Positions 1 through 6,911 of a stretch of DNA of 15,008 nt are shown in pieces. Source of the stretch: S012-135 sp964423785 (GTDB lineage: Bacteria; Desulfobacterota; Desulfobulbia; Desulfobulbales; S012-135). Location: positions 1 to 15,008 of the forward strand of contig CAYRGZ010000059.1 of the NCBI GenBank assembly GCA_964423785.1, given 5' to 3'. A model generated the notes under the pieces. The model worked only from the letters and a program-made list of their open reading frames with translations. It was not told the DNA's origin and made no database searches. The position numbers were made by a program, and so were the translations under genes. Every line of letters begins with the position of its first letter. The first letter of the stretch is position 1.

Positions 1-45
1 CCAAACAGTTTTTTTGAAAAATCAAACCCTTAAGTCAACGACATT

Positions 46-95
46 GGGTTACAAAGCGTGAACTCGGTGGAATCGCATTTTTTGCGATTCCATCA
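46..95. repeat. Intergenic repeat, copy 1, with hairpin before speA
   Basis: These 50 bp align without gaps to 4697-4746, with about 38 of 50 identical positions by hand count. Shared blocks include GGGTTACA, CGTGAAC, TGGAATCG and a 3' end in CATCA. The copy also folds on itself: TGGAATCGCA (68-77) pairs perfectly with TGCGATTCCA (83-92) around a five-T loop, and the stem extends to 66-94 through one G-T pair. It ends 28 bp before the speA start codon. It may be a mobile REP/MITE-like element or a transcript-stabilising hairpin; the sequence does not decide between these. The left boundary may lie outside the window. Confidence 0.6.
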
Positions 96-123
96 AACCG
101 GAAACCACAACGCGTAAACCACA

Positions 124-2037
124 ATGACGATACCGTGGAGCATCGAACAGGCGCGGGAAACCTACGGCATTCGGCGGTGGGGACTGCGGTACTTCGACAT
201 CGACGACCAGGGCCGGGTGACCGTGGCGCCCCTCAAGGAGGAGGGGGCCGCCATCCCCATCGTCGAGGTGGTGCGTGCCGCCCTGGAGCAAGGGCTCCAT
301 TTTCCCATGCTCATCCGTTTCCAGGATTTGCTGCGCAACCGGGTGATGCGCATCAACCGTGCCTTCCAGCTCGCCATCGAGGAGTTCGGCTACCAGGGGG
401 GCTACCAGGGGGTCTATCCCATCAAGGTGAACCAGTTGCGCGAGGTGGTCGAGGAGATCATCGACGCCGGCGCCCCCTACCATTACGGTCTCGAGGTCGG
501 TTCCAAACCGGAGCTGTTCGCCGCGCTCGCCATCCACGAGGACGACGAAGCGCTCATCGTCTGCAACGGCTACAAGGACGCCCTCTATGTGGAAACGGCC
601 CTCATCGGTCGGAAATTGGGCAAGAAGGTGATCCTGGTCATCGAGAAGCCGGAAGAGGTGGCCACGGTGGTGCGCCAGGCGGAGCGGCTCGGCGTCCGGC
701 CGATCCTCGGTGTCCGCCTGCGGCTTGCCGCCAAGGGCAGCGGCAAGTGGGCGGCCAGCTCCGGCGAGGATGCCAAGTTCGGGCTGTCCACCAGCGAGCT
801 GGTCGAAGTCTCCGAACGGTTGCGGGCCGCCGGTCTTGCCGACTGTTTGAAGCTCGCCCACTTCCATATCGGTTCCCAGGTGCCGGACATCATGGCGATC
901 AAGAAGGCGGTGCGGGAAGGGGCGATGTACTACGCCAAACTCATTCGGCTCGGCCACGACCTGGAGTATCTGGACGTGGGCGGCGGCCTCGGAGTCGATT
1001 ACGACGGCAGCCGCACCACCTTTCATTCCTCGGCCAATTACTCGTTGAACGAGTATGCCCGCGATATCGTCTACAACGTCATGGACGTCTGCGAGGCGCA
1101 GCGGGTGCGGCCGCCGGTGATCATCAACGAGTCCGGCCGGGCCATCGTCGCCTACCATTCGGTGCTGGTGGTGGAGACCTTCAGCAACATCAAGAAACGC
1201 GGCACGACGGCAACCGGAGACCCGGATCACAAGTTGGTGGAGGAGATGCGCGACATCCTCGACCACTTCACTCCTGGCAACGCCCTGGAGACCTATCACG
1301 ATGCCTTGCAGTGCCGGGAGGAGAGCGAGGCGCATTTCTCCATCGGCCTACTGGACCTGCCGGAAAAGGCGGCCGTGGAGCAGTATTTCTGGCAGATCAG
1401 CGAGCGGGTGCTGGCCGCCTTCGAGGGCGCCGAATACGTGCCGGAGGAGATCGTCGAACTGCAAAGCCGGATGAGCGATCAGTATCTGTGCAACTTCAGT
1501 GTGTTCCAGTCGATGCTCGACCACTGGGGCCTGGGGCAGCTCTTCCCGATCATGCCCCTGCACCGGCTCGATGAACCACCGCGCCGGCGCGGCACCCTGG
1601 TGGACATCACTTGCGACTCCGACGGCCGGGTGGCCACCTTCATCGATCTGTACGGGGAGGGCCGCGACACCCTGCCGCTGCACGACCTGAACGGCGAGCC
1701 GTACTATCTCGGCATCTTTCTCACCGGCGCCTACCAGGACATCATGGGCGATCTCCACAACCTGTTCGGCCGAGTGAACGAGGCGCACGTCTTTCTGGAC
1801 GAGGACGAAGAGGGCGGGTACTACATCGAGGAGATCATCGAGGGCACCAACCTGGAACAGGTCCTCTCCCTGGTCCAGTACGGCCCCAACGAACTCGCCC
1901 GCCGCATGAAGCGCCAGTTCGACCGGGCGATCCGCGAGGACCGCCTACGGCCCAACGAGGCGATGCGGTTGTTCAACCGCTATCATCGTGGACTGAAGGG
2001 CTACACGTACCTGGATCTCGATCCGGCGGATCACTGA
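124..2037 (+). CDS. speA: Biosynthetic arginine decarboxylase SpeA
   Basis: This is a PLP-dependent fold-III decarboxylase that converts arginine to agmatine and CO2, the first step of the agmatine route to putrescine and spermidine, in the cytoplasm. The 637-aa length is typical of SpeA. The N-terminal segment WSIEQARETYGIRRWG (residues 5-20) is the usual SpeA opening and supports this start. Lys101 in YPIKVNQ is the expected Schiff-base lysine. HFHIGSQ (246-252) and the glycine-rich VGGGLGVDY (285-293) form the PLP pocket, and ESGR is at 336-339. Cys497 in CDSDG is the expected active-site cysteine of the C-terminal part. No convincing Shine-Dalgarno precedes the ATG, and a hairpin-forming repeat sits just upstream. 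The 3' end overlaps the convergent gene at 2031-2459 by 7 bp. Function is confident from family motifs. Confidence 0.97.
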   Translation: MTIPWSIEQARETYGIRRWGLRYFDIDDQGRVTVAPLKEEGAAIPIVEVVRAALEQGLHFPMLIRFQDLLRNRVMRINRAFQLAIEEFGYQGGYQGVYPIKVNQLREVVEEIIDAGAPYHYGLEVGSKPELFAALAIHEDDEALIVCNGYKDALYVETALIGRKLGKKVILVIEKPEEVATVVRQAERLGVRPILGVRLRLAAKGSGKWAASSGEDAKFGLSTSELVEVSERLRAAGLADCLKLAHFHIGSQVPDIMAIKKAVREGAMYYAKLIRLGHDLEYLDVGGGLGVDYDGSRTTFHSSANYSLNEYARDIVYNVMDVCEAQRVRPPVIINESGRAIVAYHSVLVVETFSNIKKRGTTATGDPDHKLVEEMRDILDHFTPGNALETYHDALQCREESEAHFSIGLLDLPEKAAVEQYFWQISERVLAAFEGAEYVPEEIVELQSRMSDQYLCNFSVFQSMLDHWGLGQLFPIMPLHRLDEPPRRRGTLVDITCDSDGRVATFIDLYGEGRDTLPLHDLNGEPYYLGIFLTGAYQDIMGDLHNLFGRVNEAHVFLDEDEEGGYYIEEIIEGTNLEQVLSLVQYGPNELARRMKRQFDRAIREDRLRPNEAMRLFNRYHRGLKGYTYLDLDPADH

Positions 2038-2459
2038 CCGGGACGCAAAACCCGCAAGACGGAATCCACCGTCTGGTAGATGTCCAAGTCGTCCCCGTAG
2101 ATGTCCTGAACCTTGGGATGGTCGATGAGGTCCTCGACGATGTACTGGGTGATGTAGAGACTGACGAGGTTGGGATCCGGCACCAGCGTGCGGATCGGTG
2201 CCGTCTTGTACTGGATGGCGAATTCATCCATGGTGGCGAGTTTCCGGAGTTGCCCGGCGATGAGCCCGCTGATCGTCTTTTCGGCGGAGGTCTCCAGCAC
2301 CTTGGCGTCGAGAAGACGCTGGACGAGCTTGACGGCCAGGGTGTCGGCCTCGCGGGAGGCCTGCTGGATCATGTATTGCCGTTCCCGTTCCCGCTGACGG
2401 TCGATGGCCTCCGTGGCCCGCATGTCGGTGCCGTAGGGGTTGCTGCTGTGGTGGGCCAT
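2031..2459 (-). CDS. Hypothetical protein, 142 aa, family not recognised
   Basis: I do not recognise the family. The ATG at 2459 is preceded by a strong AAGGAGG Shine-Dalgarno on the minus strand, which makes it a real gene candidate. The product has a polar, charged N-terminal stretch (about residues 14-38, rich in R, E and Q, likely helical), then mixed helical sequence, and a C-terminal part rich in acidic and aliphatic residues (VEDLIDHPKVQDIYGDDLDI, about 107-126). There is no signal peptide, membrane segment or cysteine motif, so it is probably cytoplasmic. It converges with speA, with the two stop codons interleaved in a 7-bp overlap, and is divergent from the siroheme gene across about 205 bp. 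A readthrough or antisense relationship with speA is possible. No function is assigned. Confidence 0.8.
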   Translation of the reverse strand: MAHHSSNPYGTDMRATEAIDRQRERERQYMIQQASREADTLAVKLVQRLLDAKVLETSAEKTISGLIAGQLRKLATMDEFAIQYKTAPIRTLVPDPNLVSLYITQYIVEDLIDHPKVQDIYGDDLDIYQTVDSVLRVLRPGQ

Positions 2460-2495
2460 GGATTCCTCCTTTTAAGGATACAACCGGAAAAAAAT

Positions 2496-2519
2496 ATCCG
2501 TAAAATTTCCGTTACGGAT
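2496..2519. promoter_or_regulatory. Perfect 8-bp inverted repeat in divergent intergenic region
   Basis: ATCCGTAA (2496-2503) and TTACGGAT (2512-2519) are exact inverted repeats around an 8-bp AT-rich centre. They lie 36 bp upstream of the start of the 142-aa minus-strand gene. A second, smaller inverted repeat, TTTTCC (2555-2560) with GGAAAA (2566-2571), follows. The arrangement fits an operator between divergent genes, or a hairpin in the leader of the minus-strand gene. No regulator is identified and no canonical promoter was seen here. Confidence 0.35.
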
Positions 2520-2582
2520 CCCGGGGGTAGGCTTTCTCGCCATACATACAGGAATTTTCCGAAAAGGAAAAGCGGAAAGTGA

Positions 2583-2599
2583 TGATGAACCGGTAAAAA
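2583..2599 (-). repeat. Partial copy of the intergenic repeat end motif
   Basis: Read on the minus strand these 17 bp are TTTTTACCGGTTCATCA. They resemble the end motifs of the element at 4644-4746 (TTTTTACGGGATCATCA and TTTTTACGGCTTCATCA) and of the copy before speA (TTTTTGCGATTCCATCA at 79-95). Only this end is recognisable, so it may be a solo terminus or a decayed copy upstream of the siroheme gene. Confidence 0.4.
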
Positions 2600-2664
2600 T
2601 GCAACGTGCCGAGCGGGCTTGCCAGGCTTCCCGCGAGGCAGAAGACAGTAGTGGAGGGGTTCCG

Positions 2665-3300
2665 ATGCGACAAGACACTGACGCAAAGAAAAACGAGACG
2701 AAAAACCTGACGATCCTCCTGCCCGGCGGCAGTCTGCCGCTGCCCATCCTGCAGACGGTGGCCGAGCTGGCCGAACGGTTTGGTTTCGGCGTCTATCTGA
2801 CCACAGTCCAGAACCTGCGGCTCGTCGATGTGCCGGCCGAGGCGTTGGCCGAGGTCGAGGCGGCTGTGGTGGCCGCCGGCGCCGATATCAAGAGGGCTGG
2901 TCTGTTCCCCAAGCTCAAGGTCTGCGCCGGTCAGCCGCACTGCAATCTGGCTACGGCAGACGGCCAGAAACTCGCCAGGGTGATCCACGAACGGTACGGT
3001 TCTCGGACCGGCATCAAGCCGAAAGTGAAAATCGCCTTCGCCGCCTGTCCCGCTTCCTGCTCCAATGCCACCCTGGCGGATATCGGCATCGTCGCCACCC
3101 GCAAGGGGTACGATCTTTACGTCGGCGGCAAGGGCGGCGGCCGGCCGCAGGTGGGACGGCGGGTGCTGCGCGGGGCCGATTTCGACACCATTGTCGAGGC
3201 GGTCGGCCGGCTGGTGGAGTACCATCAGGAAAAGACCGGCAAGAAACAGCGCATGTTCAAGCTGGTCGACAACGACGACTTCCCCTATCCGGCGGCATGA
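2665..3300 (+). CDS. Small siroheme/4Fe-4S sulfite (nitrite) reductase-like protein
   Basis: The 211-aa product is one nitrite/sulfite reductase module: a ferredoxin-like half domain (about residues 14-75) followed by the siroheme and 4Fe-4S binding half. The cysteine signature is complete: Cys87-X5-Cys93 and Cys128-X3-Cys132, the C-X5-C...C-X3-C arrangement of siroheme reductases. A glycine-rich stretch (VGGKGGGRP, about 153-161) follows. The size matches the low-molecular-weight assimilatory-type sulfite reductases described from Desulfovibrio rather than two-module enzymes such as NirA or CysI. I chose the ATG at 2665 because GGAGGGG sits 7 bp before it; a longer reading from 2599 has no such site. 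The physiological substrate (sulfite, nitrite or other) cannot be told from sequence. It converges with the GGDEF gene, leaving 6 bp between stop codons. Confidence 0.85.
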   Translation: MRQDTDAKKNETKNLTILLPGGSLPLPILQTVAELAERFGFGVYLTTVQNLRLVDVPAEALAEVEAAVVAAGADIKRAGLFPKLKVCAGQPHCNLATADGQKLARVIHERYGSRTGIKPKVKIAFAACPASCSNATLADIGIVATRKGYDLYVGGKGGGRPQVGRRVLRGADFDTIVEAVGRLVEYHQEKTGKKQRMFKLVDNDDFPYPAA

Positions 3301-3306
3301 GTTCGT

Positions 3307-4461
3307 TTACGCCTTTTCTTCCTCCTGGGCCAGCAGCCGGGCCATGTGATTCTTGTAGCGGCGGTCCAGCTCCTGGAAGGCGAGGGAGACCCCGATGGCG
3401 TGCCGGTCCGGTGTCTCCGGTGTGCAACGCACCACCCGACCGATGCAGAACAGATCACCGTCCGGTTCCTGGACGGTGATTTCGAGGAACTGTTCGGGGG
3501 GAAAGGCCCGGGCACAGGAGAAAAAGATACCGCCGATACCAAGGTTGACCGTATGGCCGGGGACGGTCGCGTCGGTGGTGCCGAGTGGGCGTACGGCGAG
3601 CGGCCGCTGCCGGTCGATACGCAGGTACCGGCGCCGGTCGTTGTGGAAGAGGGCGATGTTGTTCTTCCCTGCTCCTTTGGCCCGGTACATGGCCTTGTCG
3701 GCATATTCCAGCAGGCTGTCAGGATCTTTGGCGTCGCGGGGATAGGAAGCCAGACCGCCGCTGACGGTCAGCGGGATTTCGAGGCCGTCGGTGCGTAGCG
3801 GTGTCTTCTCCACGGTCTGGCGGATCCGTTCCGCCACGATCAAGGCGTCGGCGGCATCGGTATAGGGCAAAATGAGCACGATTTCCTCGCCGCCGTAGCG
3901 GGCGGCGATGTCTCCGGCCCGTTTCTGGGACAGGATGAGCGACGCCAGGTGTTTGAGGGCCTGGTCGCCCACCGCGTGGCCGTAGTGGTCGTTGATCTGC
4001 TTGAAGTCGTCGATGTCGAGGAAGAGGAGGGCCACGTCTTTGTCGTGGCGGGCGGCGACGGCCAGTTCCCGGCGCAATGCCTGGTCGAAGTAGTGGCGGT
4101 TCATGAGGCCGGTGAGGAAGTCGTAACTCGACTGCCGCACCGTCTTCTCGAAGATGTGCAGTTCCACCACCTTGGGGTTCTTGAGGGATCGGTGGATGGC
4201 GGTGAAGTAGTCGCACATGGCGGTGCGCAGACTGACCTCTCGCCCCATGGCGCTGCTCATTTGCTGCCGGTGCGCCAGGGTTTCGTGCCAGCAGGTCACG
4301 GCTTCCTGTTCCGGCAGGTTCAAGGTGGTGAGCACCTGGAAGATGGCCCGGCAGGCGGCGCCGGCGTCTTCGTTCACCAGGACGTCGAACCGACGGATAA
4401 TTTCATTCTCATCCTCAACGGTCCGCAGGATGCGGACGATTTGCTCCTGCAGTTCTTCCAT
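3307..4461 (-). CDS. Diguanylate cyclase, GGDEF domain with C-terminal PilZ domain
   Basis: The 384-aa cytoplasmic protein likely makes c-di-GMP from GTP. Residues 1-105 are helical and of unknown fold, probably a signal-input part. The GGDEF domain (about 110-272) has YDFLTGLMNR (113-122), metal-binding Asp149 in FLDIDDFKQIND, and an active GGEEI variant at 190-194. An inhibitory-site RxxD (Arg181-Asp184) lies exactly five residues upstream, so product inhibition is likely. A PilZ domain follows (about 275-375) with RRRYLR (Arg277xxxArg281) and NLGIGG (306-311). The usual Ser of the PilZ D/NxSxxG motif is Gly308 here. Synthase and c-di-GMP receptor are thus fused. GAGGAG precedes the ATG. 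It is divergent from the histidine kinase run and could be an output or regulatory partner, but only position suggests that. Confidence 0.93.
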   Translation of the reverse strand: MEELQEQIVRILRTVEDENEIIRRFDVLVNEDAGAACRAIFQVLTTLNLPEQEAVTCWHETLAHRQQMSSAMGREVSLRTAMCDYFTAIHRSLKNPKVVELHIFEKTVRQSSYDFLTGLMNRHYFDQALRRELAVAARHDKDVALLFLDIDDFKQINDHYGHAVGDQALKHLASLILSQKRAGDIAARYGGEEIVLILPYTDAADALIVAERIRQTVEKTPLRTDGLEIPLTVSGGLASYPRDAKDPDSLLEYADKAMYRAKGAGKNNIALFHNDRRRYLRIDRQRPLAVRPLGTTDATVPGHTVNLGIGGIFFSCARAFPPEQFLEITVQEPDGDLFCIGRVVRCTPETPDRHAIGVSLAFQELDRRYKNHMARLLAQEEEKA

Positions 4462-4487
4462 CCTGCACTCCTCTTTTTTCCTGCGGC

Positions 4488-4516
4488 AGGATAGCCGAAA
4501 ACGGGCCGGTTGTCAT
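4488..4516 (-). promoter_or_regulatory. Candidate sigma70 promoter of the GGDEF-PilZ gene
   Basis: On the minus strand an ATGACA -35 box (4516-4511) is separated by exactly 17 bp from a TATCCT -10 box (4493-4488). Transcription would begin near 4481 and give a leader of about 20 nt containing the GAGGAG ribosome site. The boxes are imperfect, but spacing and position are good. Confidence 0.45.
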
Positions 4517-4643
4517 GGGGTTTCGTCGTCATGCCGGCTGCAGGGACAGAATTTTCGCTTCTATCGCATCTCCACGGTGTGGTATGATTTTGCTTTGATG
4601 TCATCATTGCAACCCCGAGAGTCTAGTATGTTTGATGGAATCG

Positions 4644-4746
4644 TGATGAAGCCGTAAAAACTCGCAGTCGGCGCAGGTCTGACACAATAATTCAAGGGGT
4701 TACACACCGTGAACCTGATGGAATCGTAGTTTTTACGGGATCATCA
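4644..4746. repeat. 103-bp intergenic element with terminal inverted repeats
   Basis: The left end TGATGAAGCCGTAAAAACT (4644-4662) and the reverse complement of 4728-4746, TGATGATCCCGTAAAAACT, match at 17 of 19 positions. TGATGGAATCGT occurs as a direct repeat at 4633-4644 and 4716-4727. The right 50 bp (4697-4746) are homologous to 46-95 before speA. No ORF lies inside, so this looks like a small non-autonomous element or a REP-like intergenic repeat. It ends 34 bp before the first kinase gene and could lie in that gene's leader. The rest of the 4462-4780 gap (4517-4632) shows nothing further that I can name. Confidence 0.6.
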
Positions 4747-4780
4747 TGCGTTGTTTGCCGGCATGGGGGAGGATCCGTGG

Positions 4781-6889
4781 ATGAGGGATGAGAAGGTCGT
4801 TGTATTGATCGTCGATAGTGCCGAGTCCAGCCGAGCCATTCTTTGCGACGCCCTGGCCGGCACCGGTCATGTGATACTGGCGGCCGCCGATGCCGCCGAG
4901 GCCCGCCGGATCGCCGATATCCACCGGCCGACGGCGGTGCTTGCCGCCGAACATCTTCGGGACGGTTCCGGCTTCGAATTGCTCCTCCAGTTGTGCGGCG
5001 ACCGGGACGATTGTTACACCGCTCTGTTGGCCGACCGGCCGGAGGTGGACAGCCTGCTCGCGGTCATCGAGGCGGACATCGACGATTATTTCGTCAAACC
5101 CCTGGTGCCGGAACAGATCCGTCAGCGGCTCGACAAGGGACTGGCGGCCCTGCAGGTGCGCCGCGAGCTGACCGAGTCCCAGGAGGAGCTGCTGCGCAAT
5201 TTTCAGACCTCCCAGGTGGTCAACACCGTCTTACACATCGGTCTCGAGGACCGGCCCCTGGAAGAGAAGCTGCAGATGGTGCTCGATCACCTTCTTTCCT
5301 TGCCCTGGCTCGCCTTCGAACGGAAGGGCGCCATCTTTGTCGTCGATGGTGCGAGCGGCGAATTGGTGCTCACCGTGCAAAACGGCCTGGATTCCGCCCT
5401 GCTCGAGTCCTGCCGGCGGCTGCAGCCCGGCCAATGCCTGTGCGGCAGCGCCGTGCTGACAAAGGAGGTCGTCTTCGCCGATGGTCTCGACGAGCGGCAC
5501 ACTGTGCGTTACGACGGCATTATGCCCCACGGTCACTACATCGTGCCGATCCTCTACCGCGATAAGGTGCTCGGGGTGGTCAACATCTATACCGCTGCGG
5601 GGCATCCGCGGAGCACGGCGGAAGAGCAGTTCCTCACCTCGGTGGCCGATGCCTTGGCGGCGATGATCCTCCGCCACCGGGAACAGGAGGAGCGGGCGGA
5701 ACTGGAGCGCACCGTGCGCCAAGGACAGAAACTCGAGGCCATCGGCACCCTGGCCGGCGGCATCGCCCATGATTTCAACAACATCCTCACCTCGATCCTC
5801 GGCTACGCCAATCTGCTACGCGAACAATGTCCCCCCGGCAGCCAGATGGCGGCCGATCTCGACCAGATCATCACCGCCGGCTACCGGGCCAAGGAACTCG
5901 TCCGACAGATTCTCACCTTTGCCCGACAGCGGGAGGGGCATCCCCAGGTGATCCAGGTCAAGGCGCTCCTCAAGGAGGCGATCAAACTCTTGCGTGCCTC
6001 CCTGCCCGCCACCATCGACATCCGCCAGCGCATCGACGACGACGGTGCCGTGGTGGCCGATCCGGCCATGCTCCACCAGGTGATCATGAACCTCTGCACC
6101 AACGCCTTTCGCGCCATGGGGGACAAGGGGGTGCTCGACATCGCCCTCGACCGGGTGCAGATCACGGAATTCCGGCCCGGCCTGGTGGGGAATCTCTCGC
6201 CCGGTGAATGGGTGTGTCTCAAGGTGGAGGATGACGGTTGCGGCATGACGCCGGAGGTGCTGGAGCGAATTTTCGAGCCCTATTTCACCACCCGGGAGGC
6301 GGAAGGGGGCACCGGCCTTGGCCTGTCCACGGTTTATGGCATCCTGCGGGACCTGGGTGGCGATATCCGCGTGACCAGCACCCCGGGCAAGGGCTCGGTC
6401 TTCGAGGTTTTCTTGCCGGCGGCCCAGGATGCCGGCAGCGTGGAGGCGTCGGTGGTGGAAACGGCGCTTCCCGGCGGTAATGAACGCCTTCTCTGCGTCG
6501 ATGACGAGCCGCCCATCGTCGAAATCTGTCGGCGGTCCCTCGAATATTTGGGATACCAGGTCACGACCCGTACGAGCAGCGTCGAGGCCCTGGAACTCTT
6601 CCGGGCCCGCCCGAACGATTTCGATCTGGTGATCACCGATTATACCATGCCCCACATGACCGGCCTGGAACTGGCCCGAAAGATACGCGCCGTGCGGTCG
6701 GATATTCCGGTGGTGCTTGCCACCGGTTACAGCGAGATGATCGGTCCGGAGCAGCTCGACCATTACGGCATCGACGGTCTGTTGGCCAAGCCCATCGTGC
6801 GCCGGGATCTGGCCCGTATGGTGCGCGCGGTGTTGGACGGCAAGACCGGCGGGCAGAGGAGTAAGAGCGGCGGCAAGGTGGAGCGGTAA
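4781..6889 (+). CDS. Hybrid histidine kinase: degenerate REC-GAF-HisKA-HATPase-REC
   Basis: The 702-aa cytoplasmic sensor kinase has no membrane segments. The N-terminal receiver-like domain (about residues 5-120) keeps the switch lysine (Lys106 in DYFVKP), but Ala56 replaces the phosphoacceptor Asp (AVLAAEHLRDGSG) and the acidic pair is reduced to Asp12-Ser13. It therefore should not accept phosphate. A GAF domain (about 150-300) follows, with GQCLCGSA at 218-224. HisKA has His330 in GGIAHDFNN. HATPase_c shows the N box (Asn437, Asn441), DDGCGM (484-489), FEPYFTT and GTGLGL. The C-terminal receiver (about 568-685) is intact: Asp574/Asp575, Asp620, Thr648 and Lys670. I chose the ATG at 4781 because GGAGG ends 8 bp before it; a TTG at 4751 or an ATG at 4763 are weaker. 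It heads a three-kinase run, with 22 bp to the next start. Confidence 0.93.
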   Translation: MRDEKVVVLIVDSAESSRAILCDALAGTGHVILAAADAAEARRIADIHRPTAVLAAEHLRDGSGFELLLQLCGDRDDCYTALLADRPEVDSLLAVIEADIDDYFVKPLVPEQIRQRLDKGLAALQVRRELTESQEELLRNFQTSQVVNTVLHIGLEDRPLEEKLQMVLDHLLSLPWLAFERKGAIFVVDGASGELVLTVQNGLDSALLESCRRLQPGQCLCGSAVLTKEVVFADGLDERHTVRYDGIMPHGHYIVPILYRDKVLGVVNIYTAAGHPRSTAEEQFLTSVADALAAMILRHREQEERAELERTVRQGQKLEAIGTLAGGIAHDFNNILTSILGYANLLREQCPPGSQMAADLDQIITAGYRAKELVRQILTFARQREGHPQVIQVKALLKEAIKLLRASLPATIDIRQRIDDDGAVVADPAMLHQVIMNLCTNAFRAMGDKGVLDIALDRVQITEFRPGLVGNLSPGEWVCLKVEDDGCGMTPEVLERIFEPYFTTREAEGGTGLGLSTVYGILRDLGGDIRVTSTPGKGSVFEVFLPAAQDAGSVEASVVETALPGGNERLLCVDDEPPIVEICRRSLEYLGYQVTTRTSSVEALELFRARPNDFDLVITDYTMPHMTGLELARKIRAVRSDIPVVLATGYSEMIGPEQLDHYGIDGLLAKPIVRRDLARMVRAVLDGKTGGQRSKSGGKVER

Positions 6890-6898
6890 AATTCGACG

Positions 6899-6905
6899 AA
6901 GGAGG
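6899..6905 (+). promoter_or_regulatory. Ribosome binding site that favours a GTG start at 6912
   Basis: AAGGAGG (6899-6905) directly abuts the ATG at 6906 with no spacer, while the in-frame GTG at 6912 lies 6 bp downstream at normal spacing. This argues for GTG initiation of the second kinase gene. Confidence 0.6.
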
Positions 6906-6911
6906 ATGAGC

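Noticed and set aside
4462..4780. A promoter for the kinase run
   Set aside because: I searched for -35/-10 and -24/-12 pairs on the plus strand and found none with acceptable spacing, so none is reported.
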